From: JBCCTX01 sp965263105 | GTDB lineage: Bacteria; Bacteroidota; Bacteroidia; J057 | NCBI GenBank assembly: GCA_965263105.1 | Contig: CBDHGL010000002.1 | Coordinates: forward strand, 372,001-436,000 | Direction of reading: 5' to 3' | DNA: 64,000 nucleotides | Shown here: piece by piece, positions 30,300 to 38,700 of the stretch | How positions within the stretch are numbered: the stretch's first letter is position 1 | Layout of the letters: each line of letters begins with the position of its first letter | Notes under the pieces: model-generated | What the model was told of the DNA's origin: nothing | The model's database searches: none | What the model saw: only the letters and a program-made list of their open reading frames with translations | Program-made: the position numbers and the translations under genes

Positions 30300-31706
30300 T
30301 CAAAACGGAGGCGGGGATTTTCTCAGGCGTTTGGGAGTGAAAAAATAATGGCTGTATCCAAAGGTAATATTCAATTGATTCCATCTATAGTTACTATGAC
30401 CATAGGCATGGAGAAAATTGAGCTCTGGGGTGGAATAACGGGTTCCCTGTTTAACAAAATCGAATAAAAAAGTTTGCCCTCGCCCCATCAAGGTGAGAAA
30501 GCCATTTCCTCCTAGGGTCCCTTCTAGAATTTTGAATTGAATTCCCAATCCTACAATACCCGTAATATTAAACTCTTCTCTTTGTGCTTTAACATCAAAA
30601 GGATTTGACTCCTCGATATTTGCTGCATTGCCATCCAAACCAACTGTAAGTCGATTTAATTCCTTCAGCTCGGCCTTTAGGAGATAGTTAAATGAGGCAC
30701 CAGCTTGAATTTCTAAAAACCAACGATTATTTCCAGTAAGCGAAGGACTCCATTTTATGGGAGGACGCCATTTTAAAAGTATAGGAAAATCCAAACGTGT
30801 ATGCTGCTCAATAAAAGTCCTGGAAGTAAAAAAAAGGCTATCTCCAGTAGTCCTTAGGGGATCTTTATCAGCACTAAACCTGGATTCTGTGAGCCATGCC
30901 TCTAGTCCTAAATAAAAGCGGGGATAAATTTTATTAAACTTTCGGCTTATATTCGTTTCTAGAGGAAGATTAAAGGATAAACCCCCAAGAAGGGAAAAGC
31001 CATTAGGCGTGTAATAATCTAAATTCTCTTTTGTATTATCTAAGTCAAAATCCTTTATAAGGATCGGATCGAGCCCGTTGACTCCCACATGAAATGCAAT
31101 TGATAAATCGGAGGAATGCTTATATAGGTCTTCAAATCGGCTCCATTGTAGGGTATAAGGACTTGCTTTGGGTCTAAACTCTGGATCAAGTTTTAATAGC
31201 TCTTTATAGGTACTTTCAAATTTATCTCTATCTCGCTCTCTATAGTATTGATCCATTAACAGACTGTATACTTCCACTTTTTCTCCTTTGGAAAAGCCTT
31301 CCCGCAAGCAGTTTTGGCAAAGCCTTTCCATGTCGACTATGGTTTTGCGATACAAACGAATCCTATCTAGAATAGAAGAACATAAGTTCAAATACTTGAG
31401 TTGTGGAGGGGTTTGAGTCGTATCATATCCCGGAAGGTACCTGATTTCCAATAATATCGCTTCTGCTTCAGGTAGATCCTGAAGATTTAGGAAACTATTA
31501 GCCAACATAAGCCCAAACCGTATGGAATTAGCATTGGGAAAATTTGCCTGGTAACAATCTTCCAGAACATCAATGGTTAAATCCCAATTTCCCTCGTTAA
31601 AAGCCGAATCCGCGCGTTTAGAGACTGATTCACAATCTCTTTGTCCTAATAGGGGTTCTATTGAAAAGACAAAAAAAGAAAGAAAAAGTATATGCCAGTA
31701 TTTCAT
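30300..31706 (-). CDS. TPR plus outer-membrane beta-barrel protein
   Basis: I use the ATG at 31706 because it yields a good signal peptide (MKYWHILFLSFFVFSIEPLLGQ); an upstream ATG at 31751 overlaps the previous gene. Residues 25-190 form TPR-like helices (ADSAFNEGNWDLTIDVLEDCYQ; QYYRERDRDKFESTYKELLKLDP). Residues ~200-468 alternate amphipathic strands ending in aromatic residues (YPRFYLGLEAWL, LGIQFKILEG, NITFGYSHYFF), as in outer-membrane beta barrels. The likely topology is a periplasmic TPR head fused to a barrel. It follows the WD40 gene by 19 bases and precedes the lipoprotein by 32, so all are co-transcribed. No homologue with a known function is recognised. Confidence 0.7.
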   Translation of the reverse strand: MKYWHILFLSFFVFSIEPLLGQRDCESVSKRADSAFNEGNWDLTIDVLEDCYQANFPNANSIRFGLMLANSFLNLQDLPEAEAILLEIRYLPGYDTTQTPPQLKYLNLCSSILDRIRLYRKTIVDMERLCQNCLREGFSKGEKVEVYSLLMDQYYRERDRDKFESTYKELLKLDPEFRPKASPYTLQWSRFEDLYKHSSDLSIAFHVGVNGLDPILIKDFDLDNTKENLDYYTPNGFSLLGGLSFNLPLETNISRKFNKIYPRFYLGLEAWLTESRFSADKDPLRTTGDSLFFTSRTFIEQHTRLDFPILLKWRPPIKWSPSLTGNNRWFLEIQAGASFNYLLKAELKELNRLTVGLDGNAANIEESNPFDVKAQREEFNITGIVGLGIQFKILEGTLGGNGFLTLMGRGQTFLFDFVKQGTRYSTPELNFLHAYGHSNYRWNQLNITFGYSHYFFTPKRLRKSPPPF

Positions 31707-31725
31707 AAGGTATTTGGTTATAGGG

Positions 31726-33459
31726 CTATCTGGAAGTTTGACTGAGATCACAAGCCGGTTGGAAGGATTTATCTGCGCGATCTATGCTGGGCAAATACTG
31801 GGTCCATTCTGCTTCTGATACTTTGCCCGCCACCTTATCACATATACCCTTCGAAAGTTCTATCAAGGACAAAGGCCATTTTTTTAGCAATCCATTCCAA
31901 CAGCCCACCACCAAATGGGAGGTGTTTGAATCGAAATCTACTCCCATGGCAAAATCGGGATGATCTCTTAGAATCAGGGGTAGCTCTCGGGTATTTGACA
32001 ATTTCCACAGGTGCACAGCCCCATCGTTTCCGCTGGAAGCCAGAAAACTTCCTGTAGGGCTAAATTGAATGTCGTTCACTGAGGCCAAATGACGGGTTAG
32101 CGACTGTGCTCTATGGGGCTGAAAAGACTTCCACAGATATACTTTTCCATTGGTGGCTCCTGCTGCCCACTTCTTTGTGCTTGGAGAAAAGGAAATACAG
32201 GAAAATTTTGCTCGACCTGGAAGGGAAACGCCTTCTTCTTTGGGCGAGGAAGTCAATTCGCTTATCCGAGTCAAGGATCCTTGGCGTGTAATTCCTAGTA
32301 TGTAGGCTCCATCCTCACTCACATCGAAGGCGACTAATTCCTTCTGTAAGGTTTTGCTGTAGCTGGGGTCGGATTGTGAAAGTTGCTGAAGGATGACTTT
32401 CTTGTCCTTCCCCACAGAAATGAATTCCTCTTTTCCTGGAACAAAATGTATGTCATTTACATAGGTATCATGGTTTTTAAAGGACCTATATTTCTGAAAG
32501 TTCCCTTGACTCAGGTCATACACCCGGATTTCCTGATTTCCCCCAATGGCCAACCACTTATTATTAGAACTAATGGCCAAGGCCGTTAACAAGGTCCCTA
32601 CCCCAAAGGGATATTGGCTGATTAATTTCCCACCATTGATTCGCTGGACCCCCAATAATCCATCCAAGGTAATAAAGTAGGCTTTCCCTTGGGAAAACTT
32701 AGCATTGACTTTTTGAATCCCACTCCCTTGCTCTCCTTGAAACAAATGGTTGTAACGCTGGTCGCCCTCTTGTAATACAGTCTGAGCAGCATACAAGGCC
32801 TGATACATGGTTGTATCAAAGGTAGAGCCGCCATTTTCGGAATGAATCTCAAAGGCTTGACGGGCCAAAAAGGCTTTTATGTACTTATTGAATATATCCT
32901 GAGCGCGGGAGGTACTAGCTACAGCACTTGCGGCTAATAGGTTAGCTTGACGAGTTTCCTCCATTGCTATTTGTGTTTGTTCCTGGGCTACCCCTCTTTG
33001 CTCCTGGGCCACTCTTGCACTATCCTCCGCGCGTTTTTGCTCCTTTTGGGCAATTTCCCGTTGGATAATGGCAACTGCCGCGCTATCTTCCGCGCGTTTT
33101 TGCTCCATTTGGGCAATTTCCCGTTGAATAATAGCAACTTCTGCGCTATCCTCTGCTTCTTGGGCTTTTATCAAGGCGAGTTGTCTGGAAGCAATGGCGG
33201 ACTCGGCACTATCTAAGGCTATTTGACGTTGCTGAATAGCTACTCTAGAACTATCCTCAGCTCTCTGGGTCTGCTTTTCAGCTATTCCAAGAGACTTTTG
33301 AGAATCCTTGAAAAAAGAATAACTGACTATAGTGCCTGTTATTGATATACCGATAACGGCAAAAATTGCTCCTGCACGAAATAAAATATTCCGAACCCTA
33401 TATTTTCGACTTCTAATAAGAAACTTTTTCTCGCTTTTATTTAACTGCAGTTCTCCCAT
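31726..33459 (-). CDS. membrane-anchored coiled-coil WD40 protein (effector-partner of caspase-nSTAND1)
   Basis: The 577-aa protein has a basic cytosolic N-terminus (SEKKFLIRSRKYRVRN), one membrane helix (about 28-50), a long coiled coil (about 60-170) built from 21-residue units beginning AEDSA, then a helical linker and a WD40 propeller (about 235-555; SSNNKWLAIGG, VNDIQFSPTGSFLASSGNDGAVHLWKL). The N-terminal LNKSEKKFLIRSR motif is the segment that normally follows the nSTAND1 helical region within single-chain caspase/TIR-nSTAND1-TM-WD40 proteins. Here it begins a separate gene, 17 bases after the caspase-nSTAND1 stop and in another frame. The propeller may recognise a ligand or target; the helix places the complex at the inner membrane. 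Confidence 0.85.
   Translation of the reverse strand: MGELQLNKSEKKFLIRSRKYRVRNILFRAGAIFAVIGISITGTIVSYSFFKDSQKSLGIAEKQTQRAEDSSRVAIQQRQIALDSAESAIASRQLALIKAQEAEDSAEVAIIQREIAQMEQKRAEDSAAVAIIQREIAQKEQKRAEDSARVAQEQRGVAQEQTQIAMEETRQANLLAASAVASTSRAQDIFNKYIKAFLARQAFEIHSENGGSTFDTTMYQALYAAQTVLQEGDQRYNHLFQGEQGSGIQKVNAKFSQGKAYFITLDGLLGVQRINGGKLISQYPFGVGTLLTALAISSNNKWLAIGGNQEIRVYDLSQGNFQKYRSFKNHDTYVNDIHFVPGKEEFISVGKDKKVILQQLSQSDPSYSKTLQKELVAFDVSEDGAYILGITRQGSLTRISELTSSPKEEGVSLPGRAKFSCISFSPSTKKWAAGATNGKVYLWKSFQPHRAQSLTRHLASVNDIQFSPTGSFLASSGNDGAVHLWKLSNTRELPLILRDHPDFAMGVDFDSNTSHLVVGCWNGLLKKWPLSLIELSKGICDKVAGKVSEAEWTQYLPSIDRADKSFQPACDLSQTSR
33007..33261 (-). repeat. 63-bp coding repeats of the coiled coil
   Basis: The AEDSA units recur at residues 102, 123 and 144 (21-residue, 63-bp steps), with an earlier, less regular copy at 67. 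Spacing is always a multiple of seven, preserving the heptad register. The two central units are nearly identical in DNA, so they arose by recent in-frame duplication. Confidence 0.8.
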
Positions 33460-33476
33460 CTTAGTAGCTTCAGTTT

Positions 33477-35624
33477 TTATAATTTCCTCCTTCTTCTAGC
33501 TAGCCAGTCAGAATATTTCATTAACCAATCAGAATAATTAGCAAGCTTGAGTCCCTCGGGTAAATTAGGATTGTCATGCCATAGTCCTCCCTGCATTTGT
33601 TCCCATTCTACTGAAGCACGGCTAATATTCCTCAGCAACAATAACTTTCCCAAACCCAATTCATCTACCCACTCCCTCAATCTTCCCCAACCCCTGATCA
33701 ATTCCTCATGGGCGGGTTCTATAAACCCGTCGCTAGACACCAAGAGACGATCATCAATGAGCATTTCTACTACCTTTTTTGCTCTTTGGGTTTCCTTCTC
33801 ATCATCAAATACCAACTCTCTTTCTGGCATACGCCTTTTGGCCCATTCAACTCCTTCAAAGGAAATCATCCGCAACATAATTCCCTTCATGGTTTGCTTA
33901 TCGTCTTCCCCCAAATTATCAAAAATTTTATCTGCTCGGTTTCTTAGTGCGCCTAAAACTCCTCCGTGAAGATCCTGATAATCCTGTCGTGTGATCGTAC
34001 GATTGTTGTTGGTTTTACATTTTATGTAGAGTTCGCTTAACGCAAAAGAAAGTAAGGGAAGCGACCCAGGGGAATCCTTTACCTCATCAATCATTTCCTC
34101 AATCATTTCCTGGTCTTCAAAAAAGATACTCTGCCTAGATGCAGGCTCAAGTATGGCCTCTCGTAATTCATCTCGATTCATGGGAGGGATGACGAAACGA
34201 TTATTGGTCCAATTTTTCTCTAATACTTTGGTGAATTGGGGCTCAAAATCAGATCTTAAAGACAGAAGCATATGGATACTTGGAGGTAAATTTTCGATAA
34301 ATGTATTAAACTCATTTAAAATGAATTCTTTTCGTTCCAAAGAGTTTGTGTGAGTGATTACCTCCTCAAATTGATCAATTACTACCAGGATCTCTCTTGT
34401 AGGATGCTTACGAAGGTAGTCGGATAAGCACTCTGTCAAACTCCTGGAGCCTAAATCCTCTTCTGTATTTTTGAATAGAAATTTAAGATTCTTTATCAAG
34501 TCCTCTCCTGGCCTCATGACAGGAAGTATTTCCCAATCAGCATCCTCTAATATCCCTAGACTTGGAATTAGGCCCGCTTTAATTAAACTGGATTTCCCAG
34601 TTCCGGAGGCTCCTACCAGAATAGTAAATTGGGATTGTTCAATTTTTTCGACCAATTTCTCAACTACCGCTTTTCTGCCGAAAAAGAATTTTTTATGTTC
34701 AGTTTCATACCCTTTTAACCCCCGGTACGGATTATTTTTTTCAATTAGCTCTGGGGCAGAAACTAAATCCAACTTGGGGTCCCAATTCCTCTTTCTAGGG
34801 TTTTTAAAGATAAACTGGCCTTTCAATTTCTTTTCCAGATTTATGAGCCTAGGGACTTGTTTTAAAGAACTATTCTCTTGTGCCAAACTAAAAATCCTTT
34901 CACTGATATAAGCCTGAAGTTCCAATGAGGTAATCACCCCATCTCCGTGTGGTCTGGGAAAAGCATCGGCTTCTCCCTCTAAGCCTTCGATTAACGCAAG
35001 TGCAAAAGGAGAGTGCTCTTGGTTTAATTCTGATCCACGGGAACTTTCCCCTGGGAAAAAATCCAAGGCCTTTTGGTCATAGGATGCAGAGGCTAATACT
35101 TGTCGACATTTATGTTCTTGATAATGGTAATACTTTTCTCTTGTAATCCGCTCCCGTACCTTAGACCCCCTGGTGGGAGGAGAGAGCATAAAAGCACCTG
35201 CGAAACAACAATCAAGTATAACTAACAAATGGTGAGGAGATCTTGATTTGAAGGCTTCATCTAATGCCAGCATGTTGACAAAGGTACCGCGATCATCCCT
35301 TTTTGCATCACTAGGAAGGATATGAAAATCGAAGTCATCATTTTCATCTTCTTCCGCCAAGCCGTGGCCTGCGAAGTAAAAGATTATATGCTCCTGAATA
35401 TTTTCTTTATCCTCCGGCGGCTGTGCAAGTTTCGCTAAAAATTCAATGAGCTGAGCTTTATCGGGATCCTTACAAAATTCCACTGTATAGTTAAATTCAT
35501 TCTCAAGTAACTTACGAAACCTATCTGCATCCTTAATAGGGGTTTTTAAGGAGGAAATATCCTTTGTATATTCTTCGATCCCAATTACATAAGCGGTATA
35601 GCGTATTTCTTTCTCCACAGCCAT
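33477..35624 (-). CDS. caspase-nSTAND1 ATPase (predicted conflict/cell-death regulator)
   Basis: This 715-aa cytosolic protein joins a caspase domain (residues 1-260) to a STAND ATPase (about 298-650). The caspase part shows YVIGIEEY, catalytic His87 in YFAGHG and Cys140 in LDCCFAG. The ATPase opens with NPYRGLKGYETEHKKFFFGR, the nSTAND1 signature, then Walker A GASGTGKS (338-345) and Walker B LVVIDQFEE (413-421). A winged-helix and helical arm (SLPLLSFALSELY; LVSSDGFIEPAHEELIRGW) follows, and the chain ends at SDWLARRRRKL. STAND ATPases oligomerise upon ligand binding and switch on a fused effector; here the effector is the caspase. The usual TM-WD40 sensor part is encoded by the next gene. 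First gene of the operon; start chosen at 35624 because MAVEKEIRYTAYVIG leads directly into the first strand. Confidence 0.9.
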   Translation of the reverse strand: MAVEKEIRYTAYVIGIEEYTKDISSLKTPIKDADRFRKLLENEFNYTVEFCKDPDKAQLIEFLAKLAQPPEDKENIQEHIIFYFAGHGLAEEDENDDFDFHILPSDAKRDDRGTFVNMLALDEAFKSRSPHHLLVILDCCFAGAFMLSPPTRGSKVRERITREKYYHYQEHKCRQVLASASYDQKALDFFPGESSRGSELNQEHSPFALALIEGLEGEADAFPRPHGDGVITSLELQAYISERIFSLAQENSSLKQVPRLINLEKKLKGQFIFKNPRKRNWDPKLDLVSAPELIEKNNPYRGLKGYETEHKKFFFGRKAVVEKLVEKIEQSQFTILVGASGTGKSSLIKAGLIPSLGILEDADWEILPVMRPGEDLIKNLKFLFKNTEEDLGSRSLTECLSDYLRKHPTREILVVIDQFEEVITHTNSLERKEFILNEFNTFIENLPPSIHMLLSLRSDFEPQFTKVLEKNWTNNRFVIPPMNRDELREAILEPASRQSIFFEDQEMIEEMIDEVKDSPGSLPLLSFALSELYIKCKTNNNRTITRQDYQDLHGGVLGALRNRADKIFDNLGEDDKQTMKGIMLRMISFEGVEWAKRRMPERELVFDDEKETQRAKKVVEMLIDDRLLVSSDGFIEPAHEELIRGWGRLREWVDELGLGKLLLLRNISRASVEWEQMQGGLWHDNPNLPEGLKLANYSDWLMKYSDWLARRRRKL

Positions 35625-35795
35625 TACTAAGATTATATTACTCCGATTGAGGGATAATAATAACTAAAAACATTTTCGAATCCTCTTAAATTACGGATTC
35701 AGCAATCAAGAATCAACAAGTGGACAATACAATTTTTATGTATCGGAAAAAGAGGAAAATTCTTACGGTAGACTTATCCTATCTGGGAGAGACAC

Positions 35796-38700
35796 TCAGT
35801 TTTTGATGAGAATCTTTTCTCTTTTTATAAGTTCTCCATTTAGCTCTCTTACCTCCATCAGATAAACTCCGTCAGGCAAGCCGGGTAGGTCGACCTTCTC
35901 AATCTCCTGAGATACATACGTGTGATCTTCCCATACGATCTGGCCTTGGAGGTTAAACAATTGGAGGGATAGCCTATGAAAAAGTCTTCCCTCAACCGAA
36001 AGCCAAACCTGGCCCTTAGTTGGATTAGGGTACATAAAGAACTTGTTTCCCAGGGAAGAGATAACAGAAGTAACAATAGGGGTATCAAAGGCAGCCTCTC
36101 CACCAGACCTTTCGGCTTGGAGTACCGCCCCAGTTTCAGGGTCTTGAAGGAAAGCCACTATATATAAAGACTCCGGATTCTGAGCGATGGAAGGCCTGGG
36201 AATATCTGTCAGTTTCCATTCGAAGTCGAAAGACTGAGGAGTATCTTTTTCTAATGCTGTAATCCTAACCCCTTGAGTATTAGGGAGAAATTTCCTTAGT
36301 ACATAATCTATGGTATCCTGCCCACGGATGACCCCATCCTCTAGGAGGGCTACATATAAGATTAGTTCCTTATCCCAGTTATCCAGTGAACTAACTGTAA
36401 CTGAACCCACATAAGAACTGGTAGAAAAAGAGTCAATGTAGATTCTAACTGGAGAAATCTCCAGAGAGCTTGTATCTATAGCCCTCAAGCTTAGGGATGC
36501 CGTATTTCCCTGGAAATCATTTCCTCCCAAAACTGTCACTCCAGTAGAACTAATGCTATAGGCTAAGGCCCTGGCTCCTGCTTCGATGGGATTGTCCTTG
36601 GAAAGGGGGTCGCTTTCAGCAATGTGATAAGAAATTGGGATGATATCCTTTCCAAAGTCTGGGAAACGGGATTTTAATTCAGACTGGAATTTACCCTCAG
36701 AGGCCTTGGGGAAATGCTCTACCAGCACTTTGCGAGAACGATCGCCGAGAAAGAAATTGTCGAAGGCGAAGCCTTTGAGTTCCTTGGTGGGATTGATAAA
36801 ATCCGAACTCCGGAAGGCTAGCCGAAAGCGGGTAATGGGACTTTTCAGGGAGTCCGCTAGTCGGTGGGAGGCGCGAATCCATTCTCGCTTTTCACCTGTC
36901 CAGCCAAATTGTTGGTCAGTGGGTTGATTGCCGGGATTGGAGAGTAAGAGGTTGGTATCATACCAGTTGATGCCGGTGATATCCGAGCCTACAGTTTGCC
37001 AGGTTTGCCCATCATCTAGGGAAGCCTGAAGGACGGTTCCATCCAAACCTATTTCGGAATCGCTCCAATAATCCATGGATAGAAAGGGTCGATTCAAAGC
37101 TGTTAGGTCAAAACAAGGGCTATACAGCCAGTTGTGGCTATTTGCTGAATAGGGTTCTGTAAGCTTTGTTACCCAAGCTTTTTGATTAGTTGACCCCTGT
37201 TCTGCAGAATAGCCTTCGGTTGCTCCCAATTCCCAAATAGAACTATCCCTATCGACTTGCCATAAGGTAAATTCGGAATCAAAAGAATCGTCGTAAGGGA
37301 GGTCCCCTGACTGAACAGCAGGAAAAATCCATATTTTTGCAAGGGCCAACGAATCTTGAGGGTTATTTCCATTTTGTTTTGCGTTGCCCTGAGCAGTTCT
37401 CCTAAGGTAATAAAGCCCTGGATCAAGCGTACTTTCAATGACCAGGTTTTTGATATCCAAGCGATTAGGTACAGTAGTGTAATACCTATTATATACAACT
37501 TTAACTGTATTCTGGTCTACCAATTCGATATTTACCAATTCCAAGCCTTCCCCAAAAACCTCCCCTTCAGGCCTTTGAAGAATTTTCATTCCTTCTGGTA
37601 GCCCTAAATACAATTCCTGCTTATCGCCGATTTCCCAGCCCCCCCCTGTACTATCGATAAGACTGATAGTCTCCACAACTTTGGATTGTCTTTCATTTTG
37701 GCATATTTGAGTTTCAGGGGAAAGGATTAGACTCTCTTGATATTCGAAGGCTCCTATGTCTATTCGACTATTTGTAGAACCAATTGATCGGGAGTAGCCT
37801 CTTTGATCGGTTAAATTAGCTAGCCTGGAAATAGGCTCTCCAGCCCCAATGGCAGGGCTTCCTACCATTAAGGCATGAGTAGGAGTTGGGCCTCCGTTTA
37901 GCTTTAAGGTATCTAAGAGGGGGTTAATAGGGTTATTATTGGTACCAAGAATATCTGTTTCTTGGTAAATAAGGCTTGTTGGATTTGAAACCAAATTATA
38001 CCCTAAAGATATGGCATTAGCCCCTTGTGGTGCTCGAATTTGAGCACCCTCCCCAGCAATTAGGCTATTTCGCAAATAAAGGCTATCATCATGACTTATA
38101 TAAATAGAGTTTCCACTACTATCCGATAAATTCTGGTATAAGGTTGAATGTGAGATAAATAACACATCATCTCCATCAAACGGAATATCAGCAAAGGTAA
38201 GTTGGTTACTATCCGAAAAAATTCCTCCTCCTCTACAACTTTTATTGCCTGAAATGGTAGTAGAATTAATTGACAATTGCCCCAGAAAATAAATTCCCCC
38301 ACCCTTTTGTGAATGGTTTTGGCTTATAGTGCTATTCTGTATGGAAAGATTCCCAGAGGAATAAATTCCTCCTCCTCTGGTAGAAGAGTCATTTCCATGA
38401 AACAAGGAATTTGATATTTGGGTGTTTCCACTCACAAATATTCCCCCTCCCAAAAAATCACTAAAGTGATTTGACTTAACCTGATTTTCTTCGAAATAGG
38501 AATTGGAAATATTGTTTAGATCAAAGGGATTATCTGAATCATTCAACAAACAGATTGCCCCACCAATTGTAGCCTGGTTCCCCTCAAAGATGCAACTGTC
38601 AATTTCAATATTGCTATTTATCGTAAACAATCCCCCCCCATTTAAGCCAGACGTACCTAATAGACCCATGAGGTCATCCTCTAAACACCTATTTCCAAAA

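Noticed and set aside
30268..30384. An N-terminal extension of the lipoprotein gene to 30384
   Set aside because: It would overlap the preceding gene and place 39 residues before a perfect lipoprotein signal (lipobox LLGC).
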